Assembly (NCBI GenBank): GCA_900547615.1
Contig: URHH01000072.1
Location: forward strand, 1-11,587
DNA length: 11,587 nucleotides
Reading direction: 5' to 3'
Origin: an uncultured Blautia sp.
Lineage (GTDB): Bacteria > Bacillota > Clostridia > Lachnospirales > Lachnospiraceae
Position numbers and translations under genes: made by a program. The notes beneath the pieces were generated by a model. The model searched no databases. It was not told where the DNA came from and was given only the letters and a program-made list of their open reading frames with translations. This document shows positions 1-7,232 of the stretch, piece by piece (the stretch's first letter is position 1; every line of letters begins with the position of its first letter).

Positions 1-2464
1 TCTTCCGGATTCCATTCGTAATCGCCTCAATAAGAATCGGCGAGAATGTCATAAGAAGAAATACAAGAATGATCATTCCAAACTCCAGAGAACCAAGCGC
101 CAGAAGCTTCTGAAGCACCACTGCCGCAAGGAAAAAGCTGCACTGCATACTGTAGATGATCACCTTTCTGTAGCGGTTCAAAGGCGCATATACCGTCTTT
201 AAAGCTGCCATATAATTCCAGCCGGTCACGAGAACACAGGCTGTATTCAGCATAACATTGGAATGATATACGTCCTGACAGACTACCATGACAGCAAACA
301 CGCAGCCTGTAATGGTGACTGCTGCCGGAAAAGCATTCATAAACACATGACGTAAAAAAGTGTGGTCTATCTTCTGATAATTGTTCTCCTGAGCAAGAAG
401 GAATGTTGGGATTCCCACCGCGCAGGCGCTGATAAGCGACATCTGAATGGGTTCAAACGGATACGCCTCTCCAAAGAAAATCGTGATCAGCGATAACATT
501 ACAGAAAATATGGTCTTGATCAGAAACATGGAAGCTGCTGTGCGGATATTATTTACTACCCGGCGTCCCTGATTTACAATATGAGGCATTGCCGCAAAAT
601 TTGAATCAAGAAGAACCACATTTGCGATATTTTTTGCCGCATCGCTTCCTTCTGCCATCGCAATACTGCAGTCTGCCTCTTTTAAGGCGAGAACATCGTT
701 TACACCGTCTCCTGTCATGGCAACCGTATGTCCCTGTTTTTTCAGGGACAGCACCATAGCTTTTTTCTGCTGGGGCGTCACACGGCCAAATACGCTGTAA
801 TTTGCAACTGCCTCGTCCATTTCCTCCTGCGTAGTGATCGTTGTTGCGTCCACATACTGTTCTGCGTTTTTAAGTCCTGCACGTTTTGCAATAGAGGAAA
901 CTGTGACCGGGTCATCTCCGGAAATCACTTTAAGATCTACACCCTGGCTGTCGAAAAAGCGAAGGGTATCCGGCGCTTCTTTACGTATCACATCTGTGAG
1001 AATTAAAAGACCTTCCGGCACAAGTCCCAAAGGCAGTTCTGTTCCTGTGCTTTCATTTTGACTGTGAGCAAGAACAAGAACCCGAAATCCCTGTTCTGCA
1101 TATTCGCTGCATTTTTCCACAAGGGCATCGTTTCCTTCCGGAAACAGAAACTGCGCTGCGCCCATAAGATACGTTCCCTGTTCTTTAAAAGAAGCACCGC
1201 TGTACTTTCTGTCAGAAGAAAACGGAATTACATTTGTTGGTGTCATATCTTTTTTTGCCGGAAAATATTTTCGGAGCGCATCTGCTGTCGCATTCTGGTC
1301 TTTCAGAACAGCCATGAGATTTCCCATAATACGGCTGATTTCTTTTTCAGACTCTTTTTCTGATTCTGAAAGTTCCGGAAGATTTTTCTCCGAAACCTCT
1401 TCCTCAGCCTTTTCTTCTGCAGCTCGTTCTCCAAAACCGTCTTCTTCCTCTGAAATTTCATTTTCCGGAAAACCTGCTTCATCTTCCTCCAGAATGCTTT
1501 CTGCAAGCTCTGCCTCTCTCCAGTTGGAATCATATGCCTCCACCTTTTCCACGCACATGGTTCCCTCTGTGATCGTTCCTGTTTTATCAAGGCATAACGT
1601 ATCTACGCGCGCCAGAGTCTCAATACAGTAAAGCTCCTGCACCAGAGTTTTCTTTCTTGCGAGAGTTAAGGCTCCCAGAGTAAGGGCAACGCTTGTAAGA
1701 AGCACAAGTCCCTCCGGGATCATTCCAAGAACAGCCGCAACTGTACTGACAACAGAATCTTTCACACTGTCTCCCACAATGTAAAACTGCTTGTAAAAAA
1801 GAAGAAGTCCAAGGGGAACAATAATAATACTGATCACCTTCAAAATCGCATTCAGAGAATTGCGAAGCTCTGAGTTATGTCTTTTAAACTCTTTTGCCTC
1901 ACTTGTAATCTGAGATGCGTAATTATCTTTTCCAACATGTATGATCTGACAGCAGGCCTCGCCTGCCGTTACAAAGCTTCCGGAAAACAGTTCGTCTCCC
2001 TCGCCCTTTCCGAGATTATCCGCTTCGCCTGTAAGAAGAGACTCGTTTACCTCCAGGCTTCCTTCAAGAATACGGCAGTCTGCCGGAACCTGCTCCCCTG
2101 TTTTTAAATAAATCAGATCGTCCAGAACAAGTTTCTCTGTGGAAATACTCCATTTCTTTCCATCTCTCAGAACCACAGCCTTTGATTCCGTCAGGATTGC
2201 CAGCTTGTCTATTGTCTTTTTCGCCCGTATTTCCTGTATGATTCCGATTACGGTATTAATGATGATGATTCCTACAAACATGGAGTTCTTATACGACCCC
2301 ACAAAAAGTACCAGAACAAGAAGTACCGCATTTAAAAAGTTAAAAAACGTGAGCGTATTTTCTTTTATAATCTGCTTGTACGTCCTTGTATTTGGATTTT
2401 CATTAAAATTTACTTTTCCCTCTGCAATTCTTTCCTGTACCTGTTCATTGGTAAGCCCTGTCAT
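1..2464 (-). CDS. CtpE-like P-type cation-transporting ATPase (partial, 3' end beyond window)
   Basis: This is a membrane ATPase that moves a cation at the cost of ATP. 821 residues are visible and the C-terminus lies outside the left edge. Visible landmarks are the actuator-domain TGE (145-147), the membrane PEGL motif (250-253) followed by VLLTS, the phosphorylation site DKTGT with Asp293, and the hinge motif GDGVND (585-590). About six hydrophobic segments follow. The combination PEGLVLLTS and GDGVNDVLALKEAD resembles mycobacterial CtpE, reported as a calcium importer, more than MgtA or the copper pumps, and no heavy-metal-binding N-terminal domain is present. Calcium as substrate is only an inference. 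The ATG at 2464 has AGGAGG six bases upstream. The gene lies 69 bases after mnmA on the same strand. An acidic Glu-rich segment (residues 326-375) is inserted just after the phosphorylation site and looks unlike ordinary family members. Confidence 0.9.
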   Translation of the reverse strand, partial: MTGLTNEQVQERIAEGKVNFNENPNTRTYKQIIKENTLTFFNFLNAVLLVLVLFVGSYKNSMFVGIIIINTVIGIIQEIRAKKTIDKLAILTESKAVVLRDGKKWSISTEKLVLDDLIYLKTGEQVPADCRILEGSLEVNESLLTGEADNLGKGEGDELFSGSFVTAGEACCQIIHVGKDNYASQITSEAKEFKRHNSELRNSLNAILKVISIIIVPLGLLLFYKQFYIVGDSVKDSVVSTVAAVLGMIPEGLVLLTSVALTLGALTLARKKTLVQELYCIETLARVDTLCLDKTGTITEGTMCVEKVEAYDSNWREAELAESILEEDEAGFPENEISEEEDGFGERAAEEKAEEEVSEKNLPELSESEKESEKEISRIMGNLMAVLKDQNATADALRKYFPAKKDMTPTNVIPFSSDRKYSGASFKEQGTYLMGAAQFLFPEGNDALVEKCSEYAEQGFRVLVLAHSQNESTGTELPLGLVPEGLLILTDVIRKEAPDTLRFFDSQGVDLKVISGDDPVTVSSIAKRAGLKNAEQYVDATTITTQEEMDEAVANYSVFGRVTPQQKKAMVLSLKKQGHTVAMTGDGVNDVLALKEADCSIAMAEGSDAAKNIANVVLLDSNFAAMPHIVNQGRRVVNNIRTAASMFLIKTIFSVMLSLITIFFGEAYPFEPIQMSLISACAVGIPTFLLAQENNYQKIDHTFLRHVFMNAFPAAVTITGCVFAVMVVCQDVYHSNVMLNTACVLVTGWNYMAALKTVYAPLNRYRKVIIYSMQCSFFLAAVVLQKLLALGSLEFGMIILVFLLMTFSPILIEAITNGIRK
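1340..1489 (-). other. Acidic Glu/Ser-rich insert in the ATPase nucleotide-binding region
   Basis: Residues 326-375 of the P-type ATPase hold 23 Asp/Glu in 50 residues against five Lys/Arg. The stretch sits between DKTGT (Asp293) and the rest of the nucleotide-binding domain and has low complexity, with several EEE-type runs. The reading frame stays open through it and the downstream motifs remain in frame, so it is an in-frame insertion, not a frameshift. It is probably a disordered surface loop. A role in cation or partner binding is speculation. Confidence 0.75.
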
Positions 2465-2487
2465 TTTTTCCTCCTGCAACGCATTCA

Positions 2488-2511
2488 GGGCAGATGCAAA
2501 TACATCCGCCC
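2488..2511 (-). other. RNA hairpin upstream of the ATPase gene
   Basis: On the minus strand GGGCGGATG and CATCTGCCC form a 9-bp stem (one G-U pair) around a 6-base loop, within the 69-base gap between mnmA and the ATPase. No run of T follows in either direction, so it does not look like an intrinsic terminator. It ends about 23 bases before the ATPase start codon. It could be a processing or stability element, or a remnant; its function is unknown. Confidence 0.5.
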
Positions 2512-2520
2512 AATTTATGC

Positions 2521-2534
2521 AAGCTTTTCAGCTT
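2521..2534 (-). other. Small GAAA-tetraloop hairpin at the end of mnmA
   Basis: On the minus strand AAGCT and AGCTT form a 5-bp stem closed by a GAAA (GNRA-type) loop. It starts in the mnmA stop codon. No T-tract follows, so it is not a terminator. It lies in tandem with a stronger hairpin at 2488-2511 and may help set the mnmA mRNA 3' end, but so short a stem could be chance. Confidence 0.3.
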
Positions 2535-3595
2535 TATTCCCGTACCGGTCCGTCAATAATGCCTCCGCCCAGAACATGATCATCGCGGTAAAACACGACT
2601 GCCTGTCCCGGAGTAACCGCTCTCTGGGGTTCTTCAAATTCCAGAAGCAGAGAGTCTTCCTCCACAGACTTTATTACTGCCGGTGCGCCCTTATGGTTAT
2701 AGCGGATTTTGGCAAACACTTCCATACCGCTTTCAAAAGCAGGAACCGCCATAGCGTTTAGCTGGCTGCAGCGAAGAGCTTTCGCAAATACATCCTCACT
2801 CTCTCCTATAACAACCTCATTTGTTTCCGGACGGATTTCTGTCACAAATACGGGACGCCCCATAGCGAGATTCAGTCCTTTTCTCTGCCCGATCGTATAG
2901 TGAATGATTCCCTGATGCTGTCCTATGGTTTCACCGTCCTGATTCACATAATTACCTTTTGGAACATGGATCCCTGTGGTTTTTTCAATATATCCCGCAT
3001 AATCCTGATCCGGAATGAAACAGATTTCCATACTGTCCGGTTTTTCTGCCACAGGGAGTCCTATTTCCCCTGCAAGCTCCCGGATCTGATCCTTTGTATA
3101 AGCTCCCAGAGGCATAACTGTATGGGAAAGCTGCTCCTGTGTCAGTCCGTAAAGCGCATATGTCTGATCCTTTGCCGCGGTAACGGAGCATTTAAGAGAA
3201 AATCTTCCATTTGGAAGTTCTGTAACCTGTGCGTAATGACCGGTTGCAATATACTGTGCTCCTAGTTTTTCTCCCTGCTCCATCATTGCCTTCCATTTAA
3301 TATAACGATTGCAGACGACACATGGATTCGGAGTTCGCCCGGAAAAATATTCTTTTGTAAAATAATCAATGACTGTCTCTTTAAACTGTGAGCAAAAATC
3401 CACTACATGATGGGGAATCCCCAGAAAATCTGCAACCTTCTTTGCATCTCCCGCTATTTTTTCCCCCGCATTTCCATCGCGGAAATTTACCATTGTCACT
3501 CCGATCACGTCATATCCCTGCTCCTTCAGGAGATAAGCTGTTACAGAGGAGTCCACTCCGCCTGAAAGACCTACGATTATTTTCTTCTTATCCAT
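2534..3595 (-). CDS. mnmA: tRNA-specific 2-thiouridylase MnmA
   Basis: MnmA makes 2-thiouridine at the wobble position (U34) of Lys, Glu and Gln tRNAs in the cytoplasm, using ATP and sulfur delivered from a cysteine desulfurase. The 353-residue protein has the usual family length. It begins with the ATP-pyrophosphatase P-loop SGGVDSS (11-17). The two expected catalytic cysteines are Cys95 in NPCVVCN and Cys192 in EICFIPD. ATGHYA (117-122) and KDQTYALYG (142-150) match the tRNA-binding and active-site regions, and a C-terminal beta-barrel region follows. The ATG shares one base with the scaffold gene's stop codon (TAATG), and a GAGGAAG ribosome binding site lies within the last codons of that gene, so translation is probably coupled. 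Being downstream of the desulfurase gene, its likely sulfur donor, makes functional sense. Confidence 0.97.
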   Translation of the reverse strand: MDKKKIIVGLSGGVDSSVTAYLLKEQGYDVIGVTMVNFRDGNAGEKIAGDAKKVADFLGIPHHVVDFCSQFKETVIDYFTKEYFSGRTPNPCVVCNRYIKWKAMMEQGEKLGAQYIATGHYAQVTELPNGRFSLKCSVTAAKDQTYALYGLTQEQLSHTVMPLGAYTKDQIRELAGEIGLPVAEKPDSMEICFIPDQDYAGYIEKTTGIHVPKGNYVNQDGETIGQHQGIIHYTIGQRKGLNLAMGRPVFVTEIRPETNEVVIGESEDVFAKALRCSQLNAMAVPAFESGMEVFAKIRYNHKGAPAVIKSVEEDSLLLEFEEPQRAVTPGQAVVFYRDDHVLGGGIIDGPVRE

Positions 3596-4038
3596 TAATA
3601 TTCTTCCTCGTCCTCTTCGTCTTCATGAATATCAGATTTGGGTTTGGAAAGTCCCTCGATTTTCATATCATGCTTCTCTGCATAATCCCATAAAGCCGCA
3701 TGAATGGCTTCCTCTGCGAGAAGAGAACAATGTACTTTTACAGGCGGAAGTCCGTCCAGTGCTTCCATAACCGCCTTGTTTGTCACCTTTAAAGCCTCCT
3801 CGATGGTCTTTCCTTTTACAAGCTCTGTTGCCATGCTGCTTGTTGCAACGGCAGCGCCGCAGCCGAAGGTTTTAAACTTGCAGTCTTTGATCACTTTTGT
3901 CTCATCGTCTATATCCAGAAAAATACGCATGATGTCACCGCATTTTGCGTTTCCTACTGTACCTACACCGCTTGCATTTTCAATTTCTCCAACATTACGT
4001 GGGTTCTGGAAATGATCCATTACTTTTTCACTATACAT
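3595..4038 (-). CDS. nifU: Iron-sulfur cluster scaffold NifU/IscU (clostridial type)
   Basis: This cytoplasmic scaffold builds Fe-S clusters with sulfur from the neighbouring desulfurase and passes them to apo-proteins. The 147-residue protein is a single IscU/NifU N-terminal domain with the three ligand cysteines Cys33 (in KCGD, with Asp35), Cys60 (in FGCGAA) and Cys104 (in VHCS). LPPVKVHC is the conserved desulfurase/chaperone-contact region. I chose the ATG at 4038 because AGGAGG sits just upstream and the protein then begins MYSEKVMDHFQNPRN, as the family does. A longer in-frame reading from 4131 overlaps the desulfurase gene. The last 15 or so residues are a strongly acidic tail (HEDEEDEEEY), and its codons also supply the mnmA ribosome binding site. 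No hscBA or ferredoxin genes are nearby, which fits a minimal Gram-positive ISC set. Confidence 0.96.
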   Translation of the reverse strand: MYSEKVMDHFQNPRNVGEIENASGVGTVGNAKCGDIMRIFLDIDDETKVIKDCKFKTFGCGAAVATSSMATELVKGKTIEEALKVTNKAVMEALDGLPPVKVHCSLLAEEAIHAALWDYAEKHDMKIEGLSKPKSDIHEDEEDEEEY

Positions 4039-4069
4039 CTTTTTTTCCTCCTGACAAGTGCTTTTATAA

Positions 4070-5254
4070 TTATTTCTGTTTTTTAATAAAATCTTCATAT
4101 AATGGCGACATATTGCGAAGATTCTGTACAATTTCTTTTAAATGGTCTACTGTAAAATCAATATCCTCTTTTGTTGTCTCCTCGCTTAAAGTCATTCGAA
4201 GAGAACCGTGCGCAATCTCATGAGGCAGCCCGATCGCGAGGAGCACATGAGACGGATCCAGAGAACCTGATGTACAGGCGGAACCGCTTGATGCACAGAT
4301 TCCGTAATTATCCAGCATAAGAAGAAGGGATTCTCCCTCTATAAACTGAAAGCTTACATTTACATTATTTGGAAGGCGCATTTCTCTGTGACCGTTTACA
4401 CGCACATACGGAATCTCCTTCTCAATGCGGCTGATCATATAATCGCGAAGCTCCGCCTCTTTCTCTGTTCTCTCTTTCATGGTCGAAAGTGCTCTTTCCA
4501 CTGCTTTTCCGTATCCTACGATTCCCGGTACATTTTCTGTGCCTGCACGGCGCTTTCTTTCCTGTGCGCCTCCGTGAACAAAGGAACGGATTTTTACGCC
4601 TTTTCGGATATAGAGGAAACCGATTCCCTTTGGGCCGTTTATCTTATGGGCGCTGGAGCTTAACATATCAATGCCCAGTTCATCTACATCAATAGGCATC
4701 TGGCAGAACGCCTGCACAGCGTCTGTGTGGAAAAGAATCCCATGCTCTCTTGCGACCATTCCGATTTCTTTTACAGGCTCTACAGTTCCAATCTCATTAT
4801 TTGCAAACATAACAGAAATGAGAATGGTTTCCGGTGTGATCGCCTTCTCCAGATCTTCTATTTTTATTCTTCCGTTTTCATCTACGTCCAGATATGTGAC
4901 TTTTGCCCCTCTCTCTTTTTCCAGATACTGGCAGGTATGGAGAATGGCATGATGCTCGATTTTTGTTGTAATAATGTGATTTCCTTTTGTTTTATATGCC
5001 TCAAATGCGGCTTTTAACGCCCAGTTATCCGATTCTGAACCGCCCGCTGTAAAATAAATTTCTTCTTTTTTGGCTCCGATCGCATCTGCGATCTGCTGTC
5101 TTGACGCTGTTACTGCTTCTTTTGTTTTCCCTGCAAAATCATACACGCTGGAAGGATTTCCATAAAGCTCCGTAAAATACGGAAGCATGGCATCTACAAC
5201 TTCCGGTGCTGTCTTTGTTGTCGCTGCATTATCAAGATATATCATTTTACCCAT
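4070..5254 (-). CDS. nifS: Cysteine desulfurase NifS/IscS
   Basis: This PLP enzyme converts cysteine to alanine and a protein-bound persulfide, the sulfur source for Fe-S clusters and tRNA thiolation. The 394-residue sequence is normal length and opens with YLDNAATTKT. Active-site residues in class V aminotransferase order are His102, Asp178 and Gln181, the PLP lysine Lys204 (SSSAHKINGPKG), and the persulfide cysteine Cys327 in the flexible loop SSGSACTSGS, typical of group I enzymes. The start at 5254 has AAGGAGG nine bases upstream; the next Met, three codons in, would be too far from it. That ribosome binding site overlaps the stop codon of the regulator gene, 14 bases upstream. The scaffold gene begins 31 bases downstream. 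It likely serves both NifU and MnmA. Confidence 0.97.
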   Translation of the reverse strand: MGKMIYLDNAATTKTAPEVVDAMLPYFTELYGNPSSVYDFAGKTKEAVTASRQQIADAIGAKKEEIYFTAGGSESDNWALKAAFEAYKTKGNHIITTKIEHHAILHTCQYLEKERGAKVTYLDVDENGRIKIEDLEKAITPETILISVMFANNEIGTVEPVKEIGMVAREHGILFHTDAVQAFCQMPIDVDELGIDMLSSSAHKINGPKGIGFLYIRKGVKIRSFVHGGAQERKRRAGTENVPGIVGYGKAVERALSTMKERTEKEAELRDYMISRIEKEIPYVRVNGHREMRLPNNVNVSFQFIEGESLLLMLDNYGICASSGSACTSGSLDPSHVLLAIGLPHEIAHGSLRMTLSEETTKEDIDFTVDHLKEIVQNLRNMSPLYEDFIKKQK

Positions 5255-5268
5255 TTTTTGCGTCCTCC

Positions 5269-5721
5269 TTATATAATGGTGTCCTGTTTTTTCTTTTTAT
5301 CCTGTATTCTGTGGCTTTCCTCCAGAAGTTCTCCCAGAGTCATATGATCCACTGCGTCTGTAATGCTGTCGTTAATGCGTTTCCACACATATTTCGCCAC
5401 ACAGAAATCTGCGTCCTGACAGCTTCCGTCTTCCTCGTTTCCCGGACATTTCACTGCCTCAAGGCCTCCCTCCAGAATACGGAGAATCTCTCCTACAGAA
5501 ATCTCCTGCGCCGGTTTTCCAAGACGGTAGCCGCCTCCTGCTCCCCGGATGCTTTTTACAAGACCTGCCTTTTTCAAAAGAGCCATGAGCTGTTCCAGAT
5601 AGCTTACGGAAATATTCTGTCTTGTTGCTATGCTCTGTATGGAAACAGCCTCTGTCTCACTATATAATCCCAAATCAATCAACGCACGAAGTCCGTATCT
5701 CGCTCTCGTTGAAAGCTTCAT
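5269..5721 (-). CDS. iscR: Rrf2-family regulator, IscR-like
   Basis: This winged-helix DNA-binding regulator probably senses Fe-S cluster status and controls the operon it heads. The 150-residue protein starts MKLSTRARYGLRAL, the Rrf2 signature, followed by the recognition helix region (SVSYLEQLMALLKKAGLV, about 39-55) and the wing RGAGGGYRL (59-67). Cysteines at 92, 101 and 107 fall in the IscR cluster-binding loop, with spacing C-x8-C-x5-C. That is wider than the C-x5-C-x5-C of the Escherichia coli protein, and the nearby histidine ligand of IscR is not obvious. The cysteine-free CymR type is therefore unlikely. The ATG at 5721 has GAGGTGA six bases upstream. Autoregulation is inferred from the inverted repeat in its promoter. 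Confidence 0.92.
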   Translation of the reverse strand: MKLSTRARYGLRALIDLGLYSETEAVSIQSIATRQNISVSYLEQLMALLKKAGLVKSIRGAGGGYRLGKPAQEISVGEILRILEGGLEAVKCPGNEEDGSCQDADFCVAKYVWKRINDSITDAVDHMTLGELLEESHRIQDKKKKQDTII

Positions 5722-5769
5722 GTTCTCACCTCTTTTTAATTCCCAGTGTTTCCCTCGGATTTCATGTTT

Positions 5770-5798
5770 ACTCTAACAGAATTCTCCTGTTCTGTCAA
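5770..5798 (-). promoter_or_regulatory. Sigma-A promoter of the iscR-nifS-nifU-mnmA operon
   Basis: On the minus strand a perfect -35 TTGACA (5793-5798) and a -10 TAGAGT (5770-5775, four of six) are separated by exactly 17 bases. Transcription would start near 5763, leaving about 42 untranslated bases before iscR. The spacer carries an inverted repeat (5776-5795). No other good promoter is visible upstream of iscR. Confidence 0.75.
5776..5795. promoter_or_regulatory. Candidate Rrf2/IscR operator
   Basis: ACAGAA and TTCTGT form a perfect 6-bp inverted repeat separated by 8 bases. It fills the spacer of the iscR promoter and touches the -35 box, so a dimer bound here would block RNA polymerase. 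An overlapping alternative repeat, AACAG/CTGTT, spans 5775-5791. The site does not clearly match the E. coli type 1 IscR consensus. Assignment to IscR is inferred from position only. Confidence 0.45.
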
Positions 5799-5844
5799 GG
5801 CAATTCTCTGCATATATTTGACAAAAAAGAATTTCGGAGACTTT

Positions 5845-7155
5845 ATGTCCAAAAAGCGCTTTCTTCTGGGAACTTTTATTCTTACCTGCACCGGTTTTTT
5901 AAGCCGGATTTTAGGTTTCTTCTATAGAATATTCCTGTCACACACCATTGGTGCCCAGGGACTTGGCATTGTTCAGCTTACCATGCCAATACAGACACTT
6001 GCCCTTGCAGTATCTGCCTCCGGCATTCAGACTGCCATCTCCCGCCTCACTGCCTCCCGCTTTGCCTTAAAAGAAGAGAAAGGCGCAAGACAGTGTTTCT
6101 TTCTCGGTACAGTAACTGCTCTTGTGCTCTCTTTTTTATGTTGCGGTTTCCTTTATGTGAATGCAGATTTTTTTGCCCTGGAAATTTTAAAAGAAGGACG
6201 TACGCTTCCCCTTCTTAAAATTCTGGCTTTTACATTTCCGTTAAGCACCCTGCATACCTGTGTAAACAGCTATTATTTCGCCCGAAAGCAAACGGTCCTG
6301 CCCTCAGCCGTTCAGCTTCTGGAACAGATTGTGCGTATAGGAAGCACCTATATGCTGTACCTGATTTTAACTGCGGAAGGAAAAGAAGTCACACCTGCCA
6401 TCGCAGCAGGAGGGGCGCTTGCAAGCGAGGTTGCCGCCTCCCTGGCTCTTCTTCTGGCTCTTTCCCTTCATTTTCACCCATATGCAAAATCTCTTTTCCC
6501 AGTCAAAAATATACGTCCCCTTTTTAAAGAACTTACAGAAACCTCCCTTCCCCTTACCATAAATCGTATACTCCTTACTGTCCTTGGTGGAATCGAAACA
6601 ATCCTGATCCCCCAAATGCTCCTTTCCTGCGGTTTTCCAAAAGAAAACGCCCTGGAGCTGTATGGTATCTTTACCGGAATGGCTCTTCCTCTGATTCTTT
6701 TTCCATCTGCCATTACAAACTCCGCCTCCGTTCTTCTTATGCCTTCCGTAGCGGAGTTTCAGGCTCTTGGACATTCCGGACGCATTCGTGAAGTTGTAAA
6801 CAAGGTATTCCGGTACTGTCTTGTTATGGGTTCTGTTTTCTCTCTTCTTTTTCTTCTTTTCGGAAAGCATATAGGGATTTTTCTTTTTAAAAATTTATCC
6901 GCCGGAATCTACATACAGTCCATGTCGTTTATGTGTCCTTTTTTATATTTAAACACTGCCCTTTTCAGCATTTTAAACGGCATGGGAAAACCGGGACTCT
7001 GTCTTTTTTACAGCGTCACAGGGATTTTGATCCGGCTTCTTTTTGTAATATTTTTTATACCGGTTCTTGGAATGAGGGGTTATATCTACGGCATTCTTAT
7101 CAGTGAACTTATGCGGACCTTTCTTTACTTTTTTACTTTTCGAAAAATCCTTTAA
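5845..7155 (+). CDS. SpoVB-like MOP-family lipid/oligosaccharide flippase
   Basis: This polytopic membrane protein of the MOP superfamily (SpoVB, MurJ and Wzx branch) flips lipid-linked sugars across the membrane. The 436 residues are mostly hydrophobic, with about 12 likely membrane segments. The start MSKKRFLLGTFILTCTGFLSRILGFFYR and the internal FPSAITNSASVLLMPSVAEF (286-305) resemble SpoVB, which is needed for spore cortex formation in Bacillus. It is shorter than the roughly 520-residue Bacillus protein, so the last two helices may be missing, or this may be a paralogous flippase. The ATG at 5845 has GGAG five bases upstream, and the protein then begins as the family does; the longer reading from 5746 adds 33 residues without family character. 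It diverges from iscR across 123 bases, and I see no convincing promoter. No terminator follows it. Confidence 0.85.
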   Translation: MSKKRFLLGTFILTCTGFLSRILGFFYRIFLSHTIGAQGLGIVQLTMPIQTLALAVSASGIQTAISRLTASRFALKEEKGARQCFFLGTVTALVLSFLCCGFLYVNADFFALEILKEGRTLPLLKILAFTFPLSTLHTCVNSYYFARKQTVLPSAVQLLEQIVRIGSTYMLYLILTAEGKEVTPAIAAGGALASEVAASLALLLALSLHFHPYAKSLFPVKNIRPLFKELTETSLPLTINRILLTVLGGIETILIPQMLLSCGFPKENALELYGIFTGMALPLILFPSAITNSASVLLMPSVAEFQALGHSGRIREVVNKVFRYCLVMGSVFSLLFLLFGKHIGIFLFKNLSAGIYIQSMSFMCPFLYLNTALFSILNGMGKPGLCLFYSVTGILIRLLFVIFFIPVLGMRGYIYGILISELMRTFLYFFTFRKIL

Positions 7156-7166
7156 CTATTTTTCTA

Positions 7167-7195
7167 TCGACAACAGAAACGGAATCGTTTATAAT
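7167..7195 (+). promoter_or_regulatory. Sigma-A promoter of the DAHP synthase gene
   Basis: TCGACA (7167-7172, five of six) and a perfect TATAAT (7190-7195) are separated by 17 bases. Transcription would start near 7202, giving a leader of about 31 bases. That is too short for a T-box, attenuator or riboswitch. It also rules out the upstream in-frame TTG at 7197 as the translation start. Confidence 0.8.
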
Positions 7196-7232
7196 ATTGC
7201 CGAAAAAGAAAGGTTTTGCAAAGGAGAAAAAT

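Noticed and set aside
5811..5818. CATATATT as a sigma-E or sigma-A -10 for the flippase gene
   Set aside because: No acceptable -35 is found at either 13-15 or 16-18 bases upstream, so the match is not better than chance in AT-rich DNA.
5818..5823. Perfect TTGACA on the plus strand upstream of the flippase gene
   Set aside because: It lies only 21 bases before the start codon, so a matching -10 would fall on the ATG itself and no such element is present.
7142..7164. Inverted repeat GAAAAAT/ATTTTTC at the end of the flippase gene as a terminator
   Set aside because: The 7-bp stem is almost all A-T, overlaps the stop codon region and lacks a T-tract after it; it is too weak to call.
7197..7232. 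Upstream TTG start for the DAHP synthase adding 12 residues
   Set aside because: The codon overlaps the end of the -10 region, has no ribosome binding site, and lies before the predicted transcription start.
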